This document shows, one piece after another, positions 1 to 9,023 of a stretch of 64,000 bases of DNA; within the stretch, counting starts at the first letter, position 1; each line of letters starts with the position of its first letter. Source of the stretch: Lachnospiraceae bacterium (lineage in GTDB: Bacteria; Bacillota; Clostridia; Lachnospirales; Lachnospiraceae); assembly GCA_017518185.1 (NCBI GenBank), contig JAFWWB010000004.1, positions 176,916 to 240,915 on the forward strand. Direction: 5' to 3'. Under the pieces are notes generated by a model that searched no databases, was not told the DNA's origin, and was given only the letters and a program-made list of their open reading frames with translations. The position numbers and the translations under genes are program-made.

Positions 1-1
1 A

Positions 2-2845
2 TCCAGTGATTGTGAGACAGCTTTTGTATATGAGGGGGAATGTTCATCCGGAATATTGAAGATCGCCGGCAAGGTAGCGGAGGATCTCTGCCTTGTGTTC
101 GGCAGAAAGCCTGCAAAGCTTGAGGCTGCAGGCGGTGAATATCCGGATTTTAACGGTATAAAGATAGTATTCGGCACAGCGGGACAGAGTCCCGTTCTTG
201 ACAGGCTTTCTGCAGAAGGAAAGATAGACCTGTCAGCTGTTACGGGAAAGCGGGAGGTATATTGCTTTTACGCGCTTTCCGACGAACTTCTGGTCATTGC
301 CGGAAGCGATAAGAGAGGAACCATCTACGGGCTCTTCAGGATCTCGGAAGAGCTTGGCGTATCGCCCTTTGTGAACTGGTCGGGACTTAAACCCGCCCGC
401 AGGGAGAGCGCGGTCCTTGATCCATCGGTATTTACGGCATCAAAGGAGCCTTCGGTGGAGTACCGCGGTTTCTTCATAAATGATGAATGGCCGGCCTTCG
501 GGACCTGGTGCAGCAAGCATTTCGGCGGCTTCACTGCCGAGATGTATGAGTATGTTTTTGAACTTTTACTGAGGCTTAAGGGAAATTATCTGTGGCCTGC
601 CATGTGGACCTCTTCCTTTGCTGAGGACGGGCCGGGGCTTAAGAGCGCAGAGCTTGCGGATGAGCTTGGGGTAGTCATGGGGCTCTCCCATCATGAGCCC
701 TGCTTAAGACACGGCGAAGAATATTCGCATGTCCGCGGAAAGGATTCCATCTACGGAGATGCCTGGGATTTCCGCAGCAATAAAGAGGGTATCACACGGT
801 TCTGGAGGGACGGGCTTAAGCGGAACGGACATCTGGAGAACGTGATAACCGTGGGGATGCGTGGAGAGCGGGATTCCACCATCCTTGGGAAAGAGGCGAC
901 CCTTAAGGACAATATCGATCTTCTGCGGGATGTGCTGAGGACTCAGGAGCAGCTGATACGTGAGGAAGTAAATGAGGATCTCACAAAGGTCCCGAGGATG
1001 CTTGCCCTGTATAAGGAGGTGGAGGCCTACTATTACGGCGACGAGAACACGCCGGGGCTTATAGAGGGCTGTCCGGAACTGGAAGACGTGATACTCCTTC
1101 TCTGCGAAGATAATCACGGATATTTAAGGAGTGTTCCCGATGAAAAGATGAGGAAGCATCCCGGCGGCTTCGGCATGTATTATCATTTTGATTATCATGG
1201 CGATCCGGTCTCCTTTGAGTGGATCGATTCCACCTATCTGCCCGAGGTGTGGCAGCAGATGGGCACTGCATATGAGTACGGCATACAGAAGCTTTGGATC
1301 GTAAATGTGGGCGATCTCGGACTTCAGGAAATGCCGCTTTCCTATTTCCTGGATCTGGCTTACGATTTTGACAGATGGGGCAGGAGCGGCCCGGATTCCG
1401 GAAAGACCTACATGCATGAGTGGATGAAGAAGCAGTTCGGCCATGCTTTTGATGAAGATACGGTAAGCGAAGTGGCGGAACTTCAGCTGGAGGGCAGCAG
1501 GCTCATCCATAACAGAAGGCCCGAGCATATGAGCGCAGAGATCTACCGGCCCCAGTCGGATTATGAAGCAAGACTTATGATCGAGAAAACTGAGAGCATA
1601 ACGGAAAGGTATCTTGCGATAGAAGAGAAGTGTCCGGAGGAATATAAGGATGCTCTGTATGAGCTCATAGGTTACAGCCTGCTGGGAGGGATGAACCTTA
1701 TACGCATGTGGGTCTTCACCGGGCTCAACCATTATTACGCTTCCATCGGCGCTGTCATCGCAAATGACTATGCGGATAAGGTGCGGGATACGCTTAAGAA
1801 GGATGCAGAACTGAAAGATAAACTGCAGACCATTTCCGGAGGAAAGTTTGACGGCTTTGCCGAAGCGCCCCACATAGGCTTTACGAACTGGAATAAGGAA
1901 GAGAGCAAAAAGCCTGTACTTCATCAGGTGATACCGGTAGAAGAAGAGAGCGTTGTAGTAAGCCTTGCGGGAGATACCGGTGAGACCAGAGGGCTTGACT
2001 GGACCCGCAGGCCTCTTACGGTAAAGACTTATCTTGAAGAAGATGAGCATAAGGCAAAAGCCGTATTTAATGTGGCTCTCTGCGGAGACAGGAAAGCAGA
2101 GTATGAGATAAATACGGAATGTGAGTGGATAAGCTGTGATGCAATGAAGGGTGAGGTGGATCCGGATACTCCCTTCAAGGAGATCATCATCACGGTTGAT
2201 AAGGATAAGGCAGCAGGAGAAACGGGAATTCTCAGATTTACCTCCGGTGAAGGCCGGGTGGAGATCCGTGTGAAAGCTCCTGCGGTCTCCTCTCGGGAAG
2301 GAACGCTCTTTGCGGAGAACAACGGTCTTGTCGTGATAGATGCCGATCATTTCAGCAGCATGAAGGACGGTAAGGACACGAAGCTGCAGGTATTCAAAGA
2401 TCTGGGAAGAAGAGAGAGCGCGATAGGATTGTATCCTTTTCTCGCCCACGCGGAAAAGCCTGAAGATGCGGCTTATGCGGATTATGAATTCCTCGTAGGA
2501 GAAGAGGGTGAATATGAACTGTGCTTCCAGCTGCTTCCCACCAATTCATATTATTACGGAAAGATCTGGAAACTCATATATTCAATAGACGGAAAACCTG
2601 CTGAAAGCCTGCAGCCTATCCCTGCGGATCATCTTCCCGGAGCCTCTGCTGACTGGGCGGACGGAGTGATGAGACACGCCAGGTATGTGAAGGGAAGCTG
2701 CATACTGGATGCAGGTAAGCATACGCTCAGGTTTTACGGGACCGATGCGGAAAATGTACTCGAAAGAGTGATGCTGGTACGGAAGGGCGTCACCGCGCCG
2801 CAGTCTTATCTTGGGCCGGCGGAAAGCAGAAAAGTATTATCCTGA
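2..2845 (+). CDS. GH115 xylan alpha-1,2-glucuronidase (5' partial)
   Basis: This is a family GH115 glycoside hydrolase, expected to remove (4-O-methyl-)D-glucuronic acid from xylan. The frame is open from base 2 with no stop, so the true start lies upstream of the window; the TTG at 56 is probably an internal leucine codon. Family hallmarks include YRGFFINDEWPAFG, LLRLKGNYLWPAMW, a LCEDNHGYLR segment and GMYYHFDYHG, followed by a C-terminal beta-rich part typical of GH115. About 948 residues are visible. There is no signal peptide to see because the N-terminus is missing, so location (cytoplasmic or secreted) cannot be decided. It lies 27 bases upstream of uxuA and probably shares its transcript, which fits a role in supplying glucuronate to the Uxu pathway. 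Family assignment is from sequence recognition; substrate is inferred from family and context. Confidence 0.9.
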   Translation, partial: SSDCETAFVYEGECSSGILKIAGKVAEDLCLVFGRKPAKLEAAGGEYPDFNGIKIVFGTAGQSPVLDRLSAEGKIDLSAVTGKREVYCFYALSDELLVIAGSDKRGTIYGLFRISEELGVSPFVNWSGLKPARRESAVLDPSVFTASKEPSVEYRGFFINDEWPAFGTWCSKHFGGFTAEMYEYVFELLLRLKGNYLWPAMWTSSFAEDGPGLKSAELADELGVVMGLSHHEPCLRHGEEYSHVRGKDSIYGDAWDFRSNKEGITRFWRDGLKRNGHLENVITVGMRGERDSTILGKEATLKDNIDLLRDVLRTQEQLIREEVNEDLTKVPRMLALYKEVEAYYYGDENTPGLIEGCPELEDVILLLCEDNHGYLRSVPDEKMRKHPGGFGMYYHFDYHGDPVSFEWIDSTYLPEVWQQMGTAYEYGIQKLWIVNVGDLGLQEMPLSYFLDLAYDFDRWGRSGPDSGKTYMHEWMKKQFGHAFDEDTVSEVAELQLEGSRLIHNRRPEHMSAEIYRPQSDYEARLMIEKTESITERYLAIEEKCPEEYKDALYELIGYSLLGGMNLIRMWVFTGLNHYYASIGAVIANDYADKVRDTLKKDAELKDKLQTISGGKFDGFAEAPHIGFTNWNKEESKKPVLHQVIPVEEESVVVSLAGDTGETRGLDWTRRPLTVKTYLEEDEHKAKAVFNVALCGDRKAEYEINTECEWISCDAMKGEVDPDTPFKEIIITVDKDKAAGETGILRFTSGEGRVEIRVKAPAVSSREGTLFAENNGLVVIDADHFSSMKDGKDTKLQVFKDLGRRESAIGLYPFLAHAEKPEDAAYADYEFLVGEEGEYELCFQLLPTNSYYYGKIWKLIYSIDGKPAESLQPIPADHLPGASADWADGVMRHARYVKGSCILDAGKHTLRFYGTDAENVLERVMLVRKGVTAPQSYLGPAESRKVLS

Positions 2846-2872
2846 ATGTATAGGAACGGAGGTAGATAAAAG

Positions 2873-3937
2873 ATGAAAATGTCATTTCGTTGGTATGGCA
2901 GCGGAAACGACACGGTGACACTGTCACAGATTAGGCAGATCCCGGGAGTGGAGGAGATAGTCTGGGCGCTGCATGACAAGCTGCCGGGAGAGATATGGGA
3001 ACCGGAGGAGATAAAAAAGGTTCAGGAGGAGCTGTCGGAATACGGCTTCGGCATGAGCGTGGTGGAGTCGGTCAATGTCCATGACGAGATAAAGACTGCA
3101 GGCCCCATGCGGGATCACTATATCGACAACTATATTCAGACTATACGGAATCTGTCGGAGTTCGGGGTGAAGGTCATCTGCTACAATTTCATGCCTGTCT
3201 TTGACTGGACGAGGACCGATCTTTTCCATCCTCTGGGAGACGGATCCACAGCGCTTTATTATGAAAAGGACAAGATCCGCCAGGATCCCAAGGAGATGGC
3301 GGAATACATATTGAAATCCTGCGAAGGTTTTACCATGCCGGGCTGGGAGCCTGAGCGCCTTGCGGGACTTGAGGAGCTGTTTGAAAAGTATTCGAAGGTG
3401 GATAAGGAAATGCTGTGGGATAACCTGAAGTATTTCCTTGAAAAGCTGATGCCTGTCTGCCATGAGTGCGGCATCAAGATGGCGATACATCCGGACGATC
3501 CCCCCTGGGATATCTTCGGGCTTCCGAGACTGATCATAGATGAAGAGAGTGTCAGCCGCTTCCTGAAGATGGTGGATGATCCTTATAACTGCCTGACTCT
3601 GTGTACAGGATCTCTCGGATCTTCCACGAGCAATAACGTTCCCGAGATCGTGAGACGGCATGCGGACCGTGTGGCCTTTGCGCATATCCGAAACGTGAAG
3701 CATTATGAGAACGGAGACTTCAGCGAAGTGTCCCACAGGGACTGCGACGGAGATGTGGGTGTGCTGGAGATCATCCGGGCCTTCCACGATGCCGGCTTTG
3801 ACGGATACATTCGTCCCGATCACGGCAGGCATATCTGGGGAGAGAAGTGCAGGCCGGGCTATGGACTTTACGACAGGGCATTGGGAATAATGTATATACT
3901 GGGCGCCTGGGAGATGCTGGATAAGATATCTGCGTAG
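2873..3937 (+). CDS. uxuA: D-mannonate dehydratase UxuA
   Basis: Mannonate dehydratase (EC 4.2.1.8) converts D-mannonate to 2-keto-3-deoxygluconate in hexuronate catabolism. The 354-residue length is usual for the family. Recognisable blocks are MKMSFRWYG at the N-terminus, VICYNFMPVFDWTRTDL near residue 105, a MAIHPDDPPW metal-ligand region near 200 and the FAHIRN and RPDHGRH blocks near the end. The ATG is preceded by GGAGG at good spacing. It sits between the GH115 gene and uxuB in the same direction, so the operon order matches release of glucuronate followed by its breakdown. Uronate isomerase (UxaC) and KDG kinase/aldolase are not in the window. Cytoplasmic enzyme. Confidence 0.95.
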   Translation: MKMSFRWYGSGNDTVTLSQIRQIPGVEEIVWALHDKLPGEIWEPEEIKKVQEELSEYGFGMSVVESVNVHDEIKTAGPMRDHYIDNYIQTIRNLSEFGVKVICYNFMPVFDWTRTDLFHPLGDGSTALYYEKDKIRQDPKEMAEYILKSCEGFTMPGWEPERLAGLEELFEKYSKVDKEMLWDNLKYFLEKLMPVCHECGIKMAIHPDDPPWDIFGLPRLIIDEESVSRFLKMVDDPYNCLTLCTGSLGSSTSNNVPEIVRRHADRVAFAHIRNVKHYENGDFSEVSHRDCDGDVGVLEIIRAFHDAGFDGYIRPDHGRHIWGEKCRPGYGLYDRALGIMYILGAWEMLDKISA

Positions 3938-3954
3938 CAACGGAGCAATCCGCA

Positions 3955-4070
3955 GGCATCCGATTTATCGGATCATGTCATCCTGAACGAAGCATGCCGG
4001 AGGCATCCGATTTATCGGTCATGTCATCCTGAACGAAGCATGCCGGAGGCATGCGGAGTTGAAGGATCTT
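3955..4070. repeat. REP-like repeat, tandem 47/46-bp copies between uxuA and uxuB
   Basis: Two direct copies (3955-4001 and 4002-4047) differ by one base and carry the core TGTCATCCTGAACGAAGC; a third partial copy ends in GAAGGATCTT at about 4070. Each full copy holds the palindrome CCGATTTATCGG, and 4038-4054 forms a hairpin GCATGCC-GGA-GGCATGC. It is a member of the TGTCATCC(C/T)GA-type repeat also found at about 21.2, 55.6 and 62.0 kb. It lies in the spacer just upstream of the uxuB ribosome site. Confidence 0.8.
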
Positions 4071-4086
4071 ATATGGAGGAACGATC

Positions 4087-5688
4087 ATGCGTTTATCATT
4101 AAAGAGCATAAGTGAAGAAAAACAGAACTGGATCGAAGCCGGCGTGGCGCTTCCCTCCTATGATGTGGAAGCGGTCAGAAAGAATACCCGTGAGAACCCC
4201 TGCTGGGTGCATTTCGGAGCGGGCAACATCTTCCGCGATTTCATCGCAGGCCTTGCAGATAAGCTGATCGGTGACGGAAAGATGGACAGCGGCATCACCG
4301 CGGTGGAAGTGTTCGATCCCGAGATGATCGACCTGGTCTATGAGCCTTATGATTCACTGACGCTTTCCGTGGGTCTGCAGTGTGACGGAAAGACCAGGCT
4401 CCGCGTAAAAGCGGGTATCGGAGAGGCTGTAAAGGCAGCATCGGATCCCGGGAGACTTATGGAGATAGCAGCTAAGCATTCTCTTCAGATGGTATCATAT
4501 ACCATAACGGAAAAAGGCTATGTTGTAAAGGACTCTGTCGGTGAGCCTGTGGGATATATGAAGGTGGATATCGAAGGCGGACCCGGACGTGCAGCTTCCA
4601 CCATAGGTTTAAGTACGGCAATGCTTTATCAAAGATACAAGGCAGGAAAGGCGCCTGTGGCTTTTGTGAGCATGGATAACTGCAGCGGCAACGGCGACCG
4701 TCTGAAAGAGGCGGTGTGCTTCGTGGCAGAAAAGTGGATAGAAAAAGGACTGGCAGAGGCCGGTTTTATGGAATACCTGCAGGATGAAAAGCTGGTGGCA
4801 TTTCCATGCAGCATGATAGATAAGATCACGCCCCGCCCCGATCAGGGCATTGCCGATAAGCTTAAAGCTCTCGGCATCGAGGGCATGGAGGTATTCGTAA
4901 CAGGCAAGAACACTTATATCTCGCCTTTTGTGAATGCGGAGATCCCCCAGTATCTGGTGGTGGAGGATAAGTTCCCGGCAGGCCGCCCTCCTCTTCAGGA
5001 GGCAGGCGTTTATATGACCAAACGGGATACCGTGGAGAAGTCGGAGCGCATGAAGGTGCAGTCCTGCTTAAATCCCCTGCATACGGGGCTTGCGGTGTGC
5101 GGATGCCTTCTTGGCTTCAACAAGATCTCCGAAGAGATGAAGGATGAAGACCTTAAGGCGCTGGCATACGGTCTCGGTAAGGAAGGTCTTGAGGTGGTAT
5201 GCGATCCCGGCATCATAAAGCCTTCAGACTTTATAAAAGAGGTGCTTGAGGAAAGACTTCCCAATCCGTATATGCCGGATACACCGCAGCGTATAGCCTG
5301 CGATACCAGCCAGAAGATACCCATCCGTTTCGGACATACCATGAAGTCCTATGCGGAGCTTAACAGGGAAGGGGAACTGGAATTGATACCCTTTGTGATA
5401 GCGGCATGGTTCAGATATCTTTCCGGATACGATGACCGGCTTGAAAAGATGCAGCTCAGCCCCGATCCGGAGCTGGATGCTCTATGTTCCAAACTGGCAT
5501 CGCTTGTTCCCGGAAAGGGTGTCACAGACATTTCCCTGATAGAGGGACTTTTATCGGACAGCAGATTTTTCGCCATGGATCTGACGAAGTCAGAAGCGCT
5601 GTCCGGGAAGATCAAAGAGTATTATAAGAAAATGATGAGCGGAAAAGGCGCAGTGCGTGAAGCGCTGCATGAAGCGGTAAATAAGTAA
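4087..5688 (+). CDS. uxuB: D-mannonate oxidoreductase / fructuronate reductase UxuB (mannitol dehydrogenase family)
   Basis: A long-chain mannitol-dehydrogenase-family oxidoreductase of 533 residues. Fructuronate reductase (EC 1.1.1.57) reduces D-fructuronate to D-mannonate with NADH, the step just before UxuA. The N-terminal nucleotide-binding region contains WVHFGAGNIFRDFIAGLADK; the C-terminal domain has the family FVIAAWFRYL block near residue 440. The start is supported by TATGGAGGAACGATC just upstream. It follows uxuA after a 149-base spacer that holds REP-like repeats. Related family members act on mannitol, tagaturonate or altronate; the pairing with uxuA is what makes fructuronate/mannonate the best choice. 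Cytoplasmic. Confidence 0.92.
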   Translation: MRLSLKSISEEKQNWIEAGVALPSYDVEAVRKNTRENPCWVHFGAGNIFRDFIAGLADKLIGDGKMDSGITAVEVFDPEMIDLVYEPYDSLTLSVGLQCDGKTRLRVKAGIGEAVKAASDPGRLMEIAAKHSLQMVSYTITEKGYVVKDSVGEPVGYMKVDIEGGPGRAASTIGLSTAMLYQRYKAGKAPVAFVSMDNCSGNGDRLKEAVCFVAEKWIEKGLAEAGFMEYLQDEKLVAFPCSMIDKITPRPDQGIADKLKALGIEGMEVFVTGKNTYISPFVNAEIPQYLVVEDKFPAGRPPLQEAGVYMTKRDTVEKSERMKVQSCLNPLHTGLAVCGCLLGFNKISEEMKDEDLKALAYGLGKEGLEVVCDPGIIKPSDFIKEVLEERLPNPYMPDTPQRIACDTSQKIPIRFGHTMKSYAELNREGELELIPFVIAAWFRYLSGYDDRLEKMQLSPDPELDALCSKLASLVPGKGVTDISLIEGLLSDSRFFAMDLTKSEALSGKIKEYYKKMMSGKGAVREALHEAVNK

Positions 5689-5728
5689 GACAGGGCCCGG
5701 CCAACGGTCCTGAAATGGAGAAAAAGTT

Positions 5729-7417
5729 ATGATCAGAACATCATCGTTGCTCTCAAGCGGCTGCATACTGCAGCGTAATAAGGAAAACCGCATATGGGGT
5801 ACTGCCGGAAAAGGCGTGAAGCTTACGCTTGCTCTTGAAGCAGAGGGAAAGAAGCTTCAGGAGCAGGAGACGACTGCGGATGCTGAAGGAAGCTTTGAAT
5901 TCCTTCTTCCCGCATATGAGGCAGGCGGACCATACACTATACGCATATCGGATGCTTCCGAAGAACTCTGCATAGAGGATGTCCTCTTCGGTGATGTTTT
6001 CCTGCTGGCGGGCCAGTCAAATATGGAGCTGCCTGTGAGACGCACGCTGGACCTTACGGCTGATCATGTAAAAACTATAAACGAAGATGCTATCCGTCAG
6101 TTTGAGGTGCCGAAGATGTGGGATTTCCACGGCCCCGTGGATGATATCTATGAAGGCTGCTGGAAGAAGGCGGATCAGACAAACGTTTATGAATTTTCGG
6201 CCCTGGGCTATTTCTTTGCGGAGAAGTGGAAGGCGGAATACGGCGTACCCGTGGGCCTTCTGCAGACCGGATGCGGCGGCATACAGATAGAAGCGCTGAT
6301 CCCCGAGGATAAGCTGCTGGAGATCGGAAAGGAGCTTGTGGAGGACGCCATAAAGCGCGGCGAGACAAAGGAAAAGAACTGCCACTGCGGCGCCAACGGT
6401 TCCTGCAAGTTCTGTTACGAGGAGGTCATCGAAAAAGACCACTCTGATGATCATATACGCGAGACCATGGAGGCAGACGCCCGAAGGCAGGAAGAGTATT
6501 CCTCACAGCTTGACGCAAATGACAGAGGACTTAAAGAGGGCTGGAAGGACAGGAGCAGCCTCTATGAGGACGGAGAGGCAGAGATACCGACGCTTACGGT
6601 TCCCGGCCGCTGGGAAAAGCTTAAGAAAAATGCTGAGCTTGAATTTCTCCGCGGCAGCGTGTGGGTATTAAAGCATTTTTCGCTTCCCGAAGAATGTGTG
6701 GGAAAAGAAGGAAAGCTGGTCTTCGGTACACTCATTGATGCGGACGTTACCTATATCAACGGCACAGAGGTTGGCAGGACGGAATACCGTTACCCTCCCA
6801 GGCGGTATCCTGTCCCTGCCGGGGTGCTGAAAAAAGAAAATACTCTCGTAAGCCGTGTCATCGTAAAGCAGAGGGCCGGCGGTTTTGTGGAAGAGATGCC
6901 CTATTATCTTGAATGCGGGGATGTGAAAGTCTCCCTTGAAGGCGAGTACGAATTCCGTATTGGAGTGAATGAGAATCCTGAGTTCTCTACTGAACCTGTC
7001 GAGCTGCCGGATCCCACCTTCTTCTTATACAGGCCCTGCGGAATGTATAACAGGATGATATATCCGCTGCGTAAGCTTAAGCTTTCCGGCATGCTCTTTT
7101 ATCAGGGAGAATCCAATGCGATGCATTATCAGGAGTATGAGAAGCTCATGATACTGTTCGCAAAGAACATACGTGAATGCTTTGAGGATCCGGAGCTTAA
7201 GATGACCTTTGTGGAGCTGCCCATGTTCGGCGGTGAAGATAAAGGGCGCGAGACCAACGAATGGGATGAGTTGAGGTTCGCCCAGGAACGTGCGACAAAG
7301 CAGATCCCGCACGCTTCCATCGCAGACATATACGACCTGGGCTTCCGCTATGAACTTCACCCCCAGAACAAAAAAGAAGTGGCGGAAAGAGTATTTGAGG
7401 CGTTCGGGAAGCTGTGA
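5729..7417 (+). CDS. Sialate O-acetylesterase-type SGNH esterase (probable xylan/acetyl esterase)
   Basis: A 562-residue SASA-type (DUF303) carbohydrate esterase. The nucleophile block is LLAGQSNMELPV near residue 95, and LFYQGESNAMHY near residue 460 is the second conserved block of the family; the catalytic-loop LHP near the C-terminus (YELHPQNKK) is also present. A beta-sandwich insertion (roughly 290-390) splits the SGNH fold, as is common in sialate 9-O-acetylesterases. There is no signal peptide, so it is likely cytoplasmic and acts on imported oligosaccharides. It starts 40 bases after uxuB with GGAG upstream, and probably ends the glucuronoxylan operon, suggesting deacetylation of xylo-oligosaccharides. 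Actual acyl substrate is not readable from sequence. Confidence 0.88.
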   Translation: MIRTSSLLSSGCILQRNKENRIWGTAGKGVKLTLALEAEGKKLQEQETTADAEGSFEFLLPAYEAGGPYTIRISDASEELCIEDVLFGDVFLLAGQSNMELPVRRTLDLTADHVKTINEDAIRQFEVPKMWDFHGPVDDIYEGCWKKADQTNVYEFSALGYFFAEKWKAEYGVPVGLLQTGCGGIQIEALIPEDKLLEIGKELVEDAIKRGETKEKNCHCGANGSCKFCYEEVIEKDHSDDHIRETMEADARRQEEYSSQLDANDRGLKEGWKDRSSLYEDGEAEIPTLTVPGRWEKLKKNAELEFLRGSVWVLKHFSLPEECVGKEGKLVFGTLIDADVTYINGTEVGRTEYRYPPRRYPVPAGVLKKENTLVSRVIVKQRAGGFVEEMPYYLECGDVKVSLEGEYEFRIGVNENPEFSTEPVELPDPTFFLYRPCGMYNRMIYPLRKLKLSGMLFYQGESNAMHYQEYEKLMILFAKNIRECFEDPELKMTFVELPMFGGEDKGRETNEWDELRFAQERATKQIPHASIADIYDLGFRYELHPQNKKEVAERVFEAFGKL

Positions 7418-7441
7418 AGCTAAGCCGGCCTGCTGTGGCTG

Positions 7442-8962
7442 CTACAGCTCATACTCTATGATATTGCTGACACGTATATAGGTACCGTTGATGTATGCGG
7501 TGAGATATATCGTGTGTGTGCCTTCACTCCCGTCCAGCCACTGGTAATCCGTTTCCAGGACCAGTTCATTTTCGGCGGAGCGGTCAAGTATCTGCACACC
7601 GTTATGTTCAATGTGCCAGCCGAGATTCCTGAATTCCCCATCCGGCTCATCTCTGGTGATCGTCATATCATCATTAAGGGTGAGTGTAAAGCTCTCAACG
7701 ATCTCTGTCTCATCCAGGATCTTCTGGCGGTATGAAAACCATGGAAAGGGCTGCTGGTTTACCAGTACTTTGGCCGTACAGTCCGTGAAGCTGATAGAAG
7801 TCTCACGGCCCACGATGGCACCGTAGTCGTCCGCACCGCCTGTCACATTGCCGTGAACATATACGTTTTTCCATTCAGATGAACCGTATATCTCACCTCC
7901 GGCGATACCGGTACATGCCGTACCGCGTACATCTGCGCCAACGATGGAGATATCCTTCAATGTGACATCCGTACCATAACCGATGAAGCCGCAGTCCTCG
8001 TATCCGAGATCTATCTTCATCCCGCGGATCTCATGGGAATTGCCGTCAACGGTCCCGTAGAACGGATGCGATTCGCCAAGCCCTCCACCGTACCAGCCTA
8101 TGGGCATCCAGTCATAACCGCTGAGGTCGATATCGTTTCCGAGGGTGATCTGATAATACCCACCCGAAAATGAATTGACGTAATAGACTACAGAGGCCAG
8201 CTCCTCGGCTGTTGTCACATAAAAATCAGGGGCGTTCGCGACAGCCCAGTCTTTATCTGCCAGCTCCATGATGCTTCCTGTTTCTCCTCTTTTCTCCCAG
8301 GTGGAAGCCACCTGCGTCGGATCGGAATCATAAGCATACTGCGACACATCCATGCCCCAGCAGGCATACCACTGATAAGCATCCGCCAGCATATATACAC
8401 CGCCCTCATTTATCGGGGCTGAAACAGTGTTGTTATCCGTATCGACCGAAAAAGCCTTTACTGTGTCGTAGAAATAATCCTGTTCATTATAATGGAGCAT
8501 AACGAGATTGGTCTCCGGAACGGGCCCAAGGCTGTTCTCGTCATAGACGAAGCATATCTCCGGATGCAGAACCTGCCCGTAGCTCAGTTCTACAGGCGAT
8601 CCCATGAGACCCACCAGACCGCTGTGAAGCACGTCTCTTCCGTACAAGTCCGAAATATCGGTCTCGTTTTCCAGATCCGAATCACATACAGCTGAAAAAA
8701 TAACTTCCGTAACTTCGGGTTTGATGCTGTTGTGTATCTCTTCGGAATAATACTTTCTTCCGCTGCTGTCTACAGGGATCTTTCCCGGATCGCCGTCTTC
8801 GTCAGAATAGAGTTCCTCTCCGGAACCGGGATCTTCTTCATATTCCTCGGTATCTTCCCCGTAACGTCCCCGCGCACTGCCTGTATTTCTGTTATCATAA
8901 GTACAGCCCGTTATGACGGGGACGAGCATAAGGACTGACAGGTATTTGATCATTTTTCTCAT
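7442..8962 (-). CDS. Surface lipoprotein with GLUG-like beta-helix region
   Basis: A 506-residue predicted lipoprotein: N-terminus MRKMIKYLSVLMLVPVITGC gives a hydrophobic stretch and an ITGC lipobox, so the mature protein should start at Cys20. After it comes a Gly/Asp/Glu/Tyr-rich acidic linker (about 25-70). The middle has the pattern of GLUG/right-handed beta-helix repeats, for example NDIDLSGYDWMPIG, FYGTVDGNSHEIRGMKI and CTGIAGGEIYGSSEW. The C-terminus looks like an Ig-type beta domain. No enzymatic motif was recognised. It is convergent with the esterase gene (24-base gap) and lies 61 bases downstream of hslO on the same strand. Function unknown; a surface adhesion or binding role is only a guess. 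Confidence 0.8.
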   Translation of the reverse strand: MRKMIKYLSVLMLVPVITGCTYDNRNTGSARGRYGEDTEEYEEDPGSGEELYSDEDGDPGKIPVDSSGRKYYSEEIHNSIKPEVTEVIFSAVCDSDLENETDISDLYGRDVLHSGLVGLMGSPVELSYGQVLHPEICFVYDENSLGPVPETNLVMLHYNEQDYFYDTVKAFSVDTDNNTVSAPINEGGVYMLADAYQWYACWGMDVSQYAYDSDPTQVASTWEKRGETGSIMELADKDWAVANAPDFYVTTAEELASVVYYVNSFSGGYYQITLGNDIDLSGYDWMPIGWYGGGLGESHPFYGTVDGNSHEIRGMKIDLGYEDCGFIGYGTDVTLKDISIVGADVRGTACTGIAGGEIYGSSEWKNVYVHGNVTGGADDYGAIVGRETSISFTDCTAKVLVNQQPFPWFSYRQKILDETEIVESFTLTLNDDMTITRDEPDGEFRNLGWHIEHNGVQILDRSAENELVLETDYQWLDGSEGTHTIYLTAYINGTYIRVSNIIEYEL

Positions 8963-9023
8963 AAGCTTATCAACACCTCTCTGTAAATGGCATTTTTTTA
9001 CCTGCTGTCACATCATACAGAGG

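Noticed and set aside
56-58. TTG as the start of the GH115 gene
   Set aside because: The frame is open to the window edge and the family is longer at the N-terminus, so this is most likely an internal leucine codon.
1124-2449. 441-codon open frame on the minus strand
   Set aside because: Antisense to the GH115 coding sequence; no recognisable domain.
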